Assembly (NCBI RefSeq): GCF_030252185.1
Contig: NZ_CP126970.1
Coordinates: 930,001 to 994,000 of the forward strand
Length of the DNA: 64,000 bases
Direction of reading: 5' to 3'
Source: Corynebacterium suedekumii
GTDB lineage: Bacteria > Actinomycetota > Actinomycetes > Mycobacteriales > Mycobacteriaceae
Shown here: positions 30,218 to 39,163 of the stretch, piece after piece
Layout: the number at the start of each line of letters is the position of its first letter
Position numbering within the stretch: the stretch's first letter is position 1
Notes under the pieces: model-generated
Databases searched by the model: none
What the model saw: the letters and a program-made list of their open reading frames with translations, nothing else
Told to the model about the DNA's origin: nothing
Program-made: the position numbers and the translations under genes

Positions 30218-31393
30218 TTAATCGAACGGGTAGACGGTGACGTGCTGCCCGGCGGGCAGACCGCCGGCGGGGATGCGGATGAGGCAGTCGGCGCCGAGGG
30301 CCTGGGCCAGCAGGTGGGAACCCGCGCCGCCGACGGGGGCGGCCTGCCCGCCGGTGTGGCGGCCGCGGAGGAACTGGTCCCGGCCGGGCAGCCCCGGGGC
30401 GTCCTCTGCGAGGACGGCCACCACCGGGGCGGGGGCGGTGCCCAGCAGCGGGGCGACGAAGAGGCGGAAGCTGACCAGGGTGGACACCGGGTTGCCGGGT
30501 AGACAGATGACGGGGATCCCGTGGAACCGGGCCAGTCCCTGCGGCCCGCCGGGCTGCTGGTCCACGTGTCCGAACCAGCCGTCGGAGCCGAGGACCTGCC
30601 GGACGACCTCGAACTGGCCGGCGGAGATGCCGCCGGAGGTGATGATGGCCGTCGGGCCCAGGCGTTCGGCCACCGCCGCCAGCTCGGCGGCCAGGCGCGC
30701 CGGGTCATCGTCGGTGCGGATGTGGGCGGCGACCTCGATGCCCGCCCGGGCACACAGCGCGGCGAGCATCGGGCCGTTGGAGTCGGGGATCGCGGCGGCT
30801 CCGGCGCCGTGTCCGGTGCCGATCTCCGCCCCGCCGGTGCAGATGATCACCCGGTGTCGTTCGACGACGGTGACCTCGGTGATGTCCTGGCCAGCGAGGA
30901 CGCCGACGGCGACGGGGCTGATCCGGTCGCCGGCGCGCAGCAGCGGATCGCCGGCCCGGATGTCACTGCCGGCGGGCCGGATGTACTGACCCGGCTGCAC
31001 GGCGGCGGTAATCTCGATCCGCTCACCGGCCCCGGGGAACCGGTCCGGGCGGCAGGCCTCGACGGGCACGACCGCGGCCGTGCCGCGCGGGATCTTCGCC
31101 CCGGTCATGATGGGCGCGACGTGATCGTCGAGGCCGTCCGGGTAGAGCTGGTCGGGGTCGGTGCCCGCGGGCAGTGTCTCGCCGACGGTGAACACCCCCG
31201 GGGTGGCGGCGACGTGTGCGCTGCTCAGGGCGTAGCCGTCCATCTGTGAGTTGTCGAAGCGCGGCGAGTCGACGCCGGCGGTGACGGGGGCGGCGAGGGT
31301 GCGCCCGGCGGCGTCGGCAAGCGGGACACGCACCTGCCCACGGGCCGGAACGGCCTTCGCGATCGCGGCGGTGTGCTCCTCGGGGGTACGCAT
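30218..31393 (-). CDS. moeA: molybdopterin molybdenumtransferase MoeA
   Basis: A 391-residue MoeA. It has domain I with SPRFDNSQMDGYALS, domain III with ICTGGAEIG and IPDSNGPMLAALC, TSGGISAGQFEVV, and PGNPVSTLVSFRLFV. MoeA inserts molybdate into adenylated molybdopterin. ATG at 31393 or 31402 could start it; neither has a good ribosome binding site. The divergent moaD start is only 18 bp away, so the promoters must overlap the coding sequences or the mRNAs are leaderless. Confidence 0.92.
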   Translation of the reverse strand: MRTPEEHTAAIAKAVPARGQVRVPLADAAGRTLAAPVTAGVDSPRFDNSQMDGYALSSAHVAATPGVFTVGETLPAGTDPDQLYPDGLDDHVAPIMTGAKIPRGTAAVVPVEACRPDRFPGAGERIEITAAVQPGQYIRPAGSDIRAGDPLLRAGDRISPVAVGVLAGQDITEVTVVERHRVIICTGGAEIGTGHGAGAAAIPDSNGPMLAALCARAGIEVAAHIRTDDDPARLAAELAAVAERLGPTAIITSGGISAGQFEVVRQVLGSDGWFGHVDQQPGGPQGLARFHGIPVICLPGNPVSTLVSFRLFVAPLLGTAPAPVVAVLAEDAPGLPGRDQFLRGRHTGGQAAPVGGAGSHLLAQALGADCLIRIPAGGLPAGQHVTVYPFD

Positions 31394-31411
31394 GAACGCC
31401 ATGGTAGTGGC

Positions 31412-31687
31412 ATGCTGGGGGCCGTGGAGATCCATTATTTCGCCGCCGCCCGCGCCGCCGCCGGCACCGACCGGGAAACCGTCGACCCCGACAGGGTCCC
31501 CGCCACCCTCGGCGAGCTTCTCGACGCCCGCGCGGCCCACCACCGCGGCACCACCGACGCCGGCATGACGCTGGCCGAGGTGTTCGCACGCTGCACGTTC
31601 CTCGTCGACGGCCGCAACTCCCCCCGCGACACCCCGCTCGCCGGCGCGCAGCGGGTCGACGTCCTCCCGCCCTTCGCCGGCGGTTAA
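31412..31687 (+). CDS. moaD: MoaD/ThiS family sulfur carrier
   Basis: A 91-residue ubiquitin-like protein starting MLGAVEIHYFAAARAAAGTD and ending in the functional PPFAGG tail. The terminal Gly-Gly is thiocarboxylated by MoeB and delivers sulfur to MoaE. It is transcribed away from moeA and its stop overlaps the convergent membrane-protein stop by three bases. A GTG at 31424 (MEIHYF) is an alternative start. Confidence 0.9.
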   Translation: MLGAVEIHYFAAARAAAGTDRETVDPDRVPATLGELLDARAAHHRGTTDAGMTLAEVFARCTFLVDGRNSPRDTPLAGAQRVDVLPPFAGG

Positions 31688-32070
31688 CGCCGCAGGCCCA
31701 CCGCGCCGAGCACGAGGTTGATCACCCACGTGGCCACGGCCATGATGAGCGCGCCGATGAGCGCCGGGCCGAAACCGTCGACCGACAGGCCCAGGCCGAG
31801 GACGCCGGACAGCCACCCGGCGACCATGAGCAGTACCGCGTTGATCACCAGCGCGAACAGGCCGAGGGTGAGCACCGTGACCGGTGCACCCAGCCCGTGG
31901 AGAATCGGCCCGAGGAACGCGTTGACCAGGACGAACACGGCGGCCACGTAGATGAACGCCCAGGGATCCTCCGCCGGGGTGACCGTCACCCCGGGCACGA
32001 TGCGGGTGACAAAGAACAACGCGATCGCCGTGACCACGATGTTCAGCGCGAAACGGATCAACCCGGTCAC
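31684..32070 (-). CDS. phage holin family / YvlD-like membrane protein
   Basis: A 128-residue protein with four membrane helices: IRFALNIVVTAIALFFVTRI, FIYVAAVFVLVNAFLGPIL, TVLTLGLFALVINAVLLMVA and a C-terminal one. Such proteins (PF04020-like) are widespread, and the holin name is historical only. The GTG at 32070 overlaps the stop of the upstream aminotransferase gene as GTGA, which decides the start. Confidence 0.82.
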   Translation of the reverse strand: MTGLIRFALNIVVTAIALFFVTRIVPGVTVTPAEDPWAFIYVAAVFVLVNAFLGPILHGLGAPVTVLTLGLFALVINAVLLMVAGWLSGVLGLGLSVDGFGPALIGALIMAVATWVINLVLGAVGLRR

Positions 32071-33113
32071 AGCCCGGCCTCCCGCCACGCGTCGAGCAGC
32101 CGGTCGGCCTCGGCCGCCGTGGTGACCGTGACACGTACCCCCTCCGGGAACGCGCGCACCAGCACACCCTGCCCGGCGAGACGGGCGGCGAGCTCGGCCG
32201 GGGTGGTGCCCAGCCGCTCGGCGAGGTCCTCGGCCGGCAGCCACACGAAGTTCGCCTGGGAGCGGCGCGCCCCCAGCGCCTCGGCCACCCGGTCCCGCTC
32301 GACGACGGTCTCCTCGGTGCGCTCCAGCAGCTCATCGGCCGCCGCCAGCGACGCCAGCGCCCCTGCCTGCGCGACCGAGCTGACGGCGAAGGGGATGGCC
32401 AGCTTGTTCAGTGCCGCGATGATGTCCGGGGCGCCGAACGCGTACCCGACCCGCACCCCGGCCAGACCGTAGGCCTTGGAGAAGGTCCGCAGGCCCACGA
32501 CGTTGGGGTGGCGGGTGATCGCCTCGGTGGCCAGGACGGTGTCCCCGGCCCGGTTGTACTCGACGTACGCCTCATCCAGGCCGACGATGACCTCCGCCGG
32601 CACCTTCGACATGAACGCGTCGAACTCCTCTTGCGTGATCGTGTTTCCCGACGGGTTGTTCGGGTTGCACAGGAAGATCAGCCGGGTGCGGTCGGTGATC
32701 GCCGCCGCCATCGCGTCGAGGTCATGGGCCCCGTCCGCCGTGAGCGGGATCGCCACCGGTATCGCCCCGACCGCGCGGGCGAAGATCGGGTACGCCTCGA
32801 AACTGCGCCACGCGAACAGGACCTCATCACCCGGGGTCGCGGTGATCTGCACCAGCTGCTGGCACAGGGCGGAGGAGCCGCAGCCCACGGCCACCTGATC
32901 GACGTCGACGTCGAGGTGCTCCGCCAGCGCCGCCCTGAGATCCTCCGCACCCATGTCCGGGTACCGGTTCACCCCGGCCGCCGCCCGGGACATCGCCTCC
33001 ACGGCCGCGGCCAACGGCGGGGTGGTCACCTCGTTGGAGGACAGTTTCAGGGCGTCCGGCTGACGCTGACCGGGCACATAGGCGGGGATATCGGCGAGAT
33101 CAGGGCGAATCAT
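32067..33113 (-). CDS. pat: HisC-like histidinol-phosphate / aromatic aminotransferase
   Basis: A 348-residue fold-type I aminotransferase. It has the PLP lysine in RTFSKAYGLAGVRVGYAFG, the CNPNNPSGN substrate motif and GLDEAYVEY. The closest known corynebacterial counterpart is Pat, the aromatic (phenylalanine) aminotransferase of the HisC family; histidinol-phosphate aminotransferase is the alternative, and the sequence alone does not settle it. The ATG at 33113 is clear. It heads a two-gene unit with the YvlD-like membrane protein. Confidence 0.85.
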   Translation of the reverse strand: MIRPDLADIPAYVPGQRQPDALKLSSNEVTTPPLAAAVEAMSRAAAGVNRYPDMGAEDLRAALAEHLDVDVDQVAVGCGSSALCQQLVQITATPGDEVLFAWRSFEAYPIFARAVGAIPVAIPLTADGAHDLDAMAAAITDRTRLIFLCNPNNPSGNTITQEEFDAFMSKVPAEVIVGLDEAYVEYNRAGDTVLATEAITRHPNVVGLRTFSKAYGLAGVRVGYAFGAPDIIAALNKLAIPFAVSSVAQAGALASLAAADELLERTEETVVERDRVAEALGARRSQANFVWLPAEDLAERLGTTPAELAARLAGQGVLVRAFPEGVRVTVTTAAEADRLLDAWREAGL

Positions 33114-33208
33114 GGGCTTGAGTGTATAGCGGTTTGATCGATGGGCCGGGTCACAGGTAGGATTCGCTGAGGTTCACCCGGTATGCCCTCGTGGCTGCCG
33201 GAGAGCCG

Positions 33209-33297
33209 GGAGACGTGCCAGAGTGGCCGAATGGGACTCACTGCTAATGAGTTGCCTGCTTAACGGCGGGCCGGAGGTTCGAATCCTCTCGTCTCCG
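33209..33297 (+). tRNA. tRNA-Ser(GCU)
   Basis: Class II tRNA with acceptor GGAGACG/CGTCTCC, anticodon loop CTGCTAA (anticodon GCT), a long variable arm and a GGTTCGAATC T-loop. It reads AGU/AGC. Confidence 0.96.
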
Positions 33298-33325
33298 CCG
33301 CCGGATCCCCCGCGGAACCGGCACC

Positions 33326-33398
33326 GCGCCCGTAGCTCAACGGATAGAGCATCTGACTACGGATCAGAAGGTTGGGGGTTCGAATCCCTCCGGGCGCA
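33326..33398 (+). tRNA. tRNA-Arg(ACG), copy 1
   Basis: Acceptor GCGCCCG/CGGGCGC, anticodon loop CTACGGA (anticodon ACG). The A34 is the target of TadA, whose gene lies at 40699. Identical to the copy at 38866-38938. Confidence 0.96.
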
Positions 33399-33402
33399 CA
33401 AC

Positions 33403-33428
33403 AGGCGACCACCTCCGGGTGGTCGCCT
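33403..33428 (+). terminator. terminator after tRNA-Arg copy 1
   Basis: Perfect 11-bp stem (AGGCGACCACC with GGTGGTCGCCT), TCCG loop, followed by TTCTG. Five bases after the tRNA. Confidence 0.8.
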
Positions 33429-33496
33429 TTCTGCTGTTGTGCTGCGTGTTCGACAGGCCCGGCGGCCGTGTCGGGGTCGACGGTTACCGTGAGCCC

Positions 33497-34288
33497 ATGA
33501 CCACCACGCACCATGTCGGCGACCCCTGTTGGATGGAACTCGCCTCCCCGGATCCGGCCGCCGCCGAGACGTTCTACGGGCCCCTGTTCGGCTGGGAGTT
33601 CGCCGACGTCGACGGGCTGGCGGGCTACCGGTTGATCATCAGCGCCGGACGCCCGGTCGGGGGCCTCCTGCCGGCGAGCGGGCGTGAGGAAGGCTGGCTG
33701 CCGTACCTCAAGGACCGGGATCTGACGCGGACACTGGGCCGGGTGCTCGACGACGAGGACCAGCTGGTGGTGGCGCCGACCCAGGTGGGCGCGCTGGGAG
33801 TGAAGGCCGTCATCGCGGTGCAGGGGGTGGTCGGGCTGTGGCAGCCGGGGACGGCGCCGGGCGCGTGCTGGGACGACGGCCCGGGAACCCCGGCCTGGGT
33901 GGGGTTCCGCACTTTCGATGTCGCGGAGACCGGGCGTTTTTACCGGCGGCAGCTGCGGTGGCGGATCGGCACCCGCTACGACCCGGTGGTGACCATGGGC
34001 GGGCCGCCGTTCTACGTGGCCACCGACCGCGCCGGCATCACCGAGGAGGTGTCCTGCCTGCGGGACGACGACCCTCGGTGGGCGGACATCCACATCCGGG
34101 TGGCGGAGGCGGGCGGGTTTCCGGACCGGGTGCTCGAACTCGGTGGCACGGTGGAGCTGGAGGCCTGGGACACCCCGGCCGGGCGGGTCCAGGTGATCAC
34201 CGACCCGCAGGGATGTGAGCTGAGCCTGCTGTCCGGGGCGCCGACCGACCCGGTGATGATCTGGGGGCCGGGTCAGCCGGTCGGGTAG
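33497..34288 (+). CDS. VOC (glyoxalase-fold) family protein
   Basis: A 263-residue protein with two tandem VOC modules: CWMELASPDPAAAETFYGPL at the start and WVGFRTFDVAETGRFYRRQL in the middle. The second module ends with the usual GRVQVITDPQGCELSLL. This arrangement resembles mycobacterial CFP30B-type proteins. The substrate is unknown. The ATG at 33497 is chosen. mgtE starts 26 bp later on the same strand, so the two were probably cotranscribed. Confidence 0.85.
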   Translation: MTTTHHVGDPCWMELASPDPAAAETFYGPLFGWEFADVDGLAGYRLIISAGRPVGGLLPASGREEGWLPYLKDRDLTRTLGRVLDDEDQLVVAPTQVGALGVKAVIAVQGVVGLWQPGTAPGACWDDGPGTPAWVGFRTFDVAETGRFYRRQLRWRIGTRYDPVVTMGGPPFYVATDRAGITEEVSCLRDDDPRWADIHIRVAEAGGFPDRVLELGGTVELEAWDTPAGRVQVITDPQGCELSLLSGAPTDPVMIWGPGQPVG

Positions 34289-34786
34289 TGTGGCCTGCGG
34301 AAAAGGGAGGGCCCATGAGTGAGGTCATCGACCGCCTCGAGCACATCATCCGCTCGGAGAGGCAGATCCGGCCGGAGCGCGCCGAGGAACTGTCGGAGCT
34401 GCTGGACGAGGCGCCGATCAAGGACGTCGTCGCCCTGGTCGAGCGTTCCCCGGCCACGCGGGCCGCGCTCATTCTGCGGCTGCTGTCCCGGCGCCGGTCG
34501 ATCGGGGTGTTCGACGCGCTCGACTCCGCCCACCAGGCCGACCTCATCGACGCGCTGGGGGACACGGCAGTCTATGAGTTCTTCGCGGAGCTGGACCCGG
34601 ACGACCGGGTCTCCCTGCTCGATGAGCTCCCGGCGGAGATCGCGGAGCGGCTGCTCAAGGCGCTGGAGGACTCGGAACGCGATGTCACGGGCGTGGTCCT
34701 CGGCTACCCGAAGGGGGGACCTGACCCTGTTTGGTAGACACCCGACAACCCGGCTTTCTGCCGGGGAAGAAAGGTAACCTGCCACC

Positions 34787-35098
34787 ATGCCCAGCAAGAC
34801 CTACACCGAGGAATTCCGCCACGACGCGGTCGCCCTCTACGAGAATTCCCCCGGCGTATCGATCAACGCCCTCGCCACCGAACTCGGCGTCAACCGCAAC
34901 ACCCTCCAGATCTGGGTCCGCAAATACGGCACCGGCGCCCGCACCACCACCAGCACCGAGGCCGCCTCGCAGACCCCGACATCGGTGACCGATGCCGAAC
35001 GTATCCGCCAGCTGGAACGGGAAAACGCCCGACTGAAGGAAGAGCGCGACATCCTGCGCAAGGCCGCGAAATATTTTGCGGAAGAGACGACCTGGTGA
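34787..35098 (+). CDS. IS3-family transposase OrfA
   Basis: A 103-residue helix-turn-helix protein: KTYTEEFRHDAVALYENSPG, then INALATELGVNRNTLQIWVR. A C-terminal leucine-zipper-like coil follows (IRQLERENARLKEERDILRK), which in this family mediates multimerisation. It binds the element ends. Its stop overlaps the GTG of orfB as GTGA. Confidence 0.93.
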   Translation: MPSKTYTEEFRHDAVALYENSPGVSINALATELGVNRNTLQIWVRKYGTGARTTTSTEAASQTPTSVTDAERIRQLERENARLKEERDILRKAAKYFAEETTW

Positions 35099-35991
35099 TC
35101 CGCTTCCAGTTCGTTGACGACGCCAAGAACAGCCATTCGGTCAAGCGGTTATGTGAGGTTCTGAAACTCAACCGGTCCTCGTATTACAAATGGAGAAACA
35201 CCTCCTCCGCCAGGACACAACGCCTGCTCAGCGACGCGATCCTCGGCGCACGGGTCAAGGCCGTGTTCGCCGCAGAACGCGGCTGCTACGGCTCCAAACG
35301 CATCACGGCGCAACTCAACGACGACTCGCCCGGCAGTCCGGTCAATCACAAGAAAGTCGCCCGGATCATGCGCTCGTTGCAACTGGTTGGCTACTCCAAG
35401 AAACGCAAGGTCACCACGACTGTCTCGGATGGGAGGAAGCCGGTGTTTCCGGATCTCGTCGGCCGGAGGTTCACCGCCCCGGCACCGAACCAGGTCTACG
35501 TCGGCGATATCACGTACCTGCCGATCGCGGACGGGTCGAATATGTACCTGGCCACGGTCATCGACTGTTTCTCCCGCCGGCTGGTCGGCTTCGCGATTGC
35601 CGATCACATGCGTTCTTCCCTGGTCCAGGACGCCCTGGTGATGGCCAAGGGCCAGCGCGGAAGTCTCGACGACGCAATTTTTCACTCGGACCATGGCAGT
35701 GTCTACACTTCCCATGCGTTCCAGGACACGTGTACGCAGCTGGGGATCCGGCAGTCGATGGGCGCGATCGGCAGCAGCGCTGATAACGCCCTGGCGGAGT
35801 CCTTCAACGCCGCGTTGAAGCGTGAGGTCCTCCAGGACGCAAAGACGTTTGCCAATCAGTTGCAGTGCCGGCGAGTTGTTTTCCGCTGGTGTACCCGCTA
35901 CAACACCACGCGTCGGCATTCCTGGTGCGGGTATCTCGCTCCAGCAGTGTTTGAGGAGCAATGTCCTGTTACGCTGAGATCTGCTTCCTGA
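35095..35991 (+). CDS. IS3-family transposase OrfB (DDE integrase core)
   Basis: A 298-residue transposase catalytic subunit. The DDE residues are visible: D in YVGDITYLPI, D in FHSDHGSVYTS, and E in DNALAESFNAALKRE, with the usual D-35-E spacing. An HTH_21-like part (ERGCYGSKRITAQLND) precedes the core. The GTG at 35095 overlaps the orfA stop by four bases. No A-rich slippery site is seen, so it may be made by re-initiation rather than frameshifting. Confidence 0.93.
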   Translation: MIRFQFVDDAKNSHSVKRLCEVLKLNRSSYYKWRNTSSARTQRLLSDAILGARVKAVFAAERGCYGSKRITAQLNDDSPGSPVNHKKVARIMRSLQLVGYSKKRKVTTTVSDGRKPVFPDLVGRRFTAPAPNQVYVGDITYLPIADGSNMYLATVIDCFSRRLVGFAIADHMRSSLVQDALVMAKGQRGSLDDAIFHSDHGSVYTSHAFQDTCTQLGIRQSMGAIGSSADNALAESFNAALKREVLQDAKTFANQLQCRRVVFRWCTRYNTTRRHSWCGYLAPAVFEEQCPVTLRSAS

Positions 35992-37208
35992 TCACATCCC
36001 CCGTGTCTACTTTCCGGGGGTCGGGCCCGGGGTCCATCGGCCGACGGATGTCACCGGAGGTGCCGCACATCTACCAGGACATGACGGTCGACGACGTCCT
36101 GGCGAAACTCAAGGACGTCGCCGGGGACGTGGAGACTATCTACACCCTGCCGGTGATCACCGAGGACCGGGTGCTGGTGGGGGTGACGTCTCTGCGTGCG
36201 CTGTTCACGGCGGCGGGGGAGGAGGGCGTCGATACGCTCATGAACACCCCGGTGTACGCGGGTGCGCAGGATGACGCGGAGGAGACGGCGCGCTGGTTCC
36301 TGGCGTTGGATCTGCTGGCGATGCCGGTGGTGGACGACTCGGACCGGTTGGTGGGGATCCTCACCGTCGATGACGCGATGGACATCGTCGAGGACGCCGA
36401 TTCTGGAGGACACGGCCCGTTCGGGTGCGTCGGAACCGCTGCAGCAGCCCTACCTGTCAACGCCGCTGCTCAAGGTCGTGCGTTCCCGCATCGTCTGGCT
36501 GCTGGTGCTGGCGGTGTCGGCGCTGCTGACGGTGCAGGTCCTGGACACCTTCGAGGACACGCTCGCCGCCGCGGTGGTGCTGAGCCTGTTCATCCCCCTG
36601 CTCACCGGCACCGGCGGCAACACCGGCAACCAGGCCGCGACGACCGTCACCCGGGCGATCGCGCTGGGCGACGTCCGCGGGCGCGACGTCGCCCAGGTCG
36701 CCTGGCGTGAGCTGCGGGTCGGCGTGGTCCTCGGCTCACTGCTGGGGACGTTGGGGTTCGGTCTGGCGACCGCCGTCTACGGACTGCCGATCGGCATCGT
36801 CATCGGGTCGACCCTGCTGGCGGTGTGCATGATGTCGGCGACGGTGGGCGGGGTCATGCCGATCCTGGCGAAGAAACTCGGAGCGGACCCGGCGGTGTTC
36901 TCCAACCCGTTCATCTCGACGTTCTGTGACGCGACGGGCCTCATCGTCTACTTCCTCATCGCCAAGGCCGTCCTGGGGCTCTGACCAGGGGGTTGATATG
37001 ATCTTTCGACTACACTGACGCCGCCCCCGTTACGGGGTGACAGAAGGGCGGACCTCGTGCGATCGGTGCAGGTGACGGGGTTCAGGCGGGTACACGTAGG
37101 CGATCTCACGTCCGAATCGGCGTGATTCATTCTTGTGGGTCAGGGTCCCGTAAGTAACATCACAGCCGATCAATCCATCCCTTTTACCAGAAGGATCGTG
37201 CACGCATC

Positions 37209-38792
37209 ATGAGCACTCCTCAGACACACGAGAGCACCGCCGTCACCGAAGGTGAACTCACCGAGGTCCGTGAAACCCGCGAATGGCACCGCCAGCTGTT
37301 CGGCATCGTCCTCGGCATCGTCCTCGCCGCCCTCGTCTACTTCTTCTTCCCGGCCAACGCCGCCGAGACCGTCCTCCAGTCCGCCGGCGCGGACCCGGAG
37401 GTCGAGTACAGCCACCAGGCCATGCGCATCGTCGCCGCCACCACCGTGTGGATGGCCGTCTGGTGGATGACCGAGGCCATCCCTCTCGCCGCCACCGCGC
37501 TCATCCCGATCGCCGTGTTCCCCATCTCCCAGGTGGCCACGTTCTCCCAGGTCGGAGCGCCCTACGCCAGCTCCACCATCTTCCTCTTCCTCGGCGGCTT
37601 CCTCCTCGCCCTGGGCCTGCAGCGCTGGAACCTCCACCGCCGCATGGCTCTCGCCGTGGTCATGGCCGTGGGCACCAGTCCCAAGCGCCTCATCCTCGGC
37701 TTCATGATCGCCACCGGCTTCCTCTCCATGTGGGTGTCCAACACCGCCACCGCCGTGGTCATGCTGCCCATCGGCCTGTCCGTCCTGCAGCTGACCGCCG
37801 GCATCGTCGGCGGCATGCGCAAGCAGAAGAACTTCGCCACCGGCCTCATGCTCGCCATCGCCTACTCCGCCTCCATCGGTTCCCTGGGCACCCTCATCGG
37901 TACCCCGCCGAACGCGCTGCTGGCCGGCTACATGAAGGAAGCCCACGACATCACCATCGGCTTCGGCCAGTGGATGATGGTCGGCGTCCCCGTCGCCGCG
38001 ACCTTCACCGTCCTGGCCTGGCTCGTCCTCATCACCGTGTTCAAGCCGGAGATGGACGAGATCCCCGGCGGCCGTGAGCTCATCCGCGAGGAGATCGAGA
38101 AGATGGGCCCGTGGACCCGCCCGCAGATCATGGTCGGCATCATCTTCATCCTCGCCGCCCTGTCCTGGGTCTTCATCCCCCTGATCATCGCCTGGACCGG
38201 CTCCGAGATGGTCTACGACGACGCCATCGTCGGCATCATCGCCGGCCTGCTCATGTTCACCATCCCCGCCGAGGGCAAGACCGGCGTCCGCCTCCTCGAC
38301 TGGAAGACCGCCAACGAGGTCCCCTGGGACGTCCTCCTCCTCTTCGGCGGCGGCCTCTCCCTGTCCGGCATGTTCACCGCCACCGGGCTGTCCCTGTGGA
38401 TCGGTGAGCAGGCCAAGGCGCTCGAGGTCCTCCCGATCTTCCTGCTCATGGGGGCCGTCGCCCTCCTGGTCCTCGTGCTCACCGAGTTCACCTCCAACAC
38501 CGCCACCGCCGCGACCTTCCTGCCCATCATGGGCGGCGTCGCCGTCGGCATCGGCCTCACCGGCGCCACCGAGATGAACGTCCTCCTGCTCACCATCCCG
38601 GTCGCCCTGTCCGCCACCTGTGCGTTCATGCTGCCGGTCGCCACCCTGCCGAACGCCATCGCCTACGGCTCCGGTTACGTCAAGATCGGGGACATGATCA
38701 AGGGCGGCATCTGGCTCAACCTCATCGCGGTTGTCCTCATCACCCTGGCCGCGTACTTCATCGCTGTTCCGGTCTTCGGATTGGTGGTTTAA
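37209..38792 (+). CDS. dccT: DASS/SLC13 family sodium:dicarboxylate symporter
   Basis: A 527-residue transporter with about 12 helices. It has both SNT substrate/sodium motifs of the family (WVSNTATAVVMLPIGLSV and EFTSNTATAATFLPIMGG) and the GTPPNALLAGY segment. The C. glutamicum counterpart DccT takes up succinate, fumarate and malate with sodium. The ATG at 37209 lies 224 bp after the mgtE remnant. That gap contains a GC hairpin (CCCCGTTACGGGG, about 37024-37037) and presumably the promoter. Confidence 0.88.
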   Translation: MSTPQTHESTAVTEGELTEVRETREWHRQLFGIVLGIVLAALVYFFFPANAAETVLQSAGADPEVEYSHQAMRIVAATTVWMAVWWMTEAIPLAATALIPIAVFPISQVATFSQVGAPYASSTIFLFLGGFLLALGLQRWNLHRRMALAVVMAVGTSPKRLILGFMIATGFLSMWVSNTATAVVMLPIGLSVLQLTAGIVGGMRKQKNFATGLMLAIAYSASIGSLGTLIGTPPNALLAGYMKEAHDITIGFGQWMMVGVPVAATFTVLAWLVLITVFKPEMDEIPGGRELIREEIEKMGPWTRPQIMVGIIFILAALSWVFIPLIIAWTGSEMVYDDAIVGIIAGLLMFTIPAEGKTGVRLLDWKTANEVPWDVLLLFGGGLSLSGMFTATGLSLWIGEQAKALEVLPIFLLMGAVALLVLVLTEFTSNTATAATFLPIMGGVAVGIGLTGATEMNVLLLTIPVALSATCAFMLPVATLPNAIAYGSGYVKIGDMIKGGIWLNLIAVVLITLAAYFIAVPVFGLVV

Positions 38793-38865
38793 CCAGCTGT
38801 TTTGTGTGTCGCTGGCAGCGGGGGTAAAGTAACGTCTCGTTGCACGGCGACACGCTGAGCGGCCA

Positions 38866-38938
38866 GCGCCCGTAGCTCAACGGATAGAGCATCTGACTAC
38901 GGATCAGAAGGTTGGGGGTTCGAATCCCTCCGGGCGCA
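38866..38938 (+). tRNA. tRNA-Arg(ACG), copy 2
   Basis: Base-for-base identical to 33326-33398, including three bases of 3' flank. Anticodon ACG. A different terminator follows. Confidence 0.96.
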
Positions 38939-38946
38939 CAGACAGC

Positions 38947-38979
38947 AACCGCGGTTCCCCGTCACGGGGAACCGCGGTT
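38947..38979 (+). terminator. terminator after tRNA-Arg copy 2
   Basis: Perfect 15-bp stem (AACCGCGGTTCCCCG with CGGGGAACCGCGGTT) with a TCA loop, followed by TCTGCG. Confidence 0.8.
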
Positions 38980-39029
38980 TCTGCGTTGGCGGGGTGGCCG
39001 CCGGGGCCGGCCGGCCGTGTCTCCACCCG

Positions 39030-39105
39030 GAATTCACGCGGATTCTGGCGTGCCCCGACCAATCCCCAGGTCAGAATCGGGTGTCCGGCGCATCCGCGTG
39101 AATTC
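39030..39105. repeat. intergenic inverted repeat with a long centre
   Basis: Perfect 14-base arms (GAATTCACGCGGAT at 39030-39043 and its complement at 39092-39105) around 48 bases that can form an inner hairpin (CCCGA/TCGGG). It lies between tRNA-Arg and tyrA. Its arm context CCCGGAATTCACGCGGAT resembles the 23522 palindrome (CCCGGAAGTTCACCGGCGAT). Confidence 0.65.
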
Positions 39106-39163
39106 CCGGCATAAGGCGTCAGGGGCAGAGGGGCAAAGGGGCGAAGGCAACCCCCGGGGCACC

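Larger units (their letters stand above)
34717..36028 (+). mobile_element. IS3-family insertion sequence
   Basis: About 1312 bp. The ends are imperfect inverted repeats: GGACCTGACCC...TAGACAC on the left, and the complement of GGGCCCGACCC...GTAGACAC on the right. It sits inside mgtE and is flanked by GGGG on each side (34713-34716 and 36029-36032), consistent with a 3-4 bp target duplication. It carries orfA and orfB, both intact, so it may still be mobile. The exact ends cannot be fixed to the base because the target is a G run. Confidence 0.92.
34315..36984 (+). pseudogene. mgtE: magnesium transporter MgtE, disrupted by an IS3-family insertion and a frameshift
   Basis: MgtE is a gated Mg2+ channel with an N domain, CBS domains and five membrane helices. 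Residues 1-134 (start 34315) are intact up to LGYPKG, where the insertion element at 34717-36028 begins. The protein resumes at SIGRRMSPEVPHIYQDMTVDDVL (36033 on). After VVDDSDRLVGILTVDDAMDIVEDADS one extra base near 36403-36406 shifts the frame. The membrane domain (GTGGNTGNQAATTVTRAIALG) then runs to the TGA at 36982. Without the insertion and extra base it would be about 452 residues, normal for the family. This copy should be non-functional. Confidence 0.92.

Noticed and set aside
33209..38938. Genomic island bounded by tRNA genes
   Set aside because: The genes between (VOC protein, mgtE, dccT) are ordinary corynebacterial genes and no integrase is present. Only the IS element is foreign.
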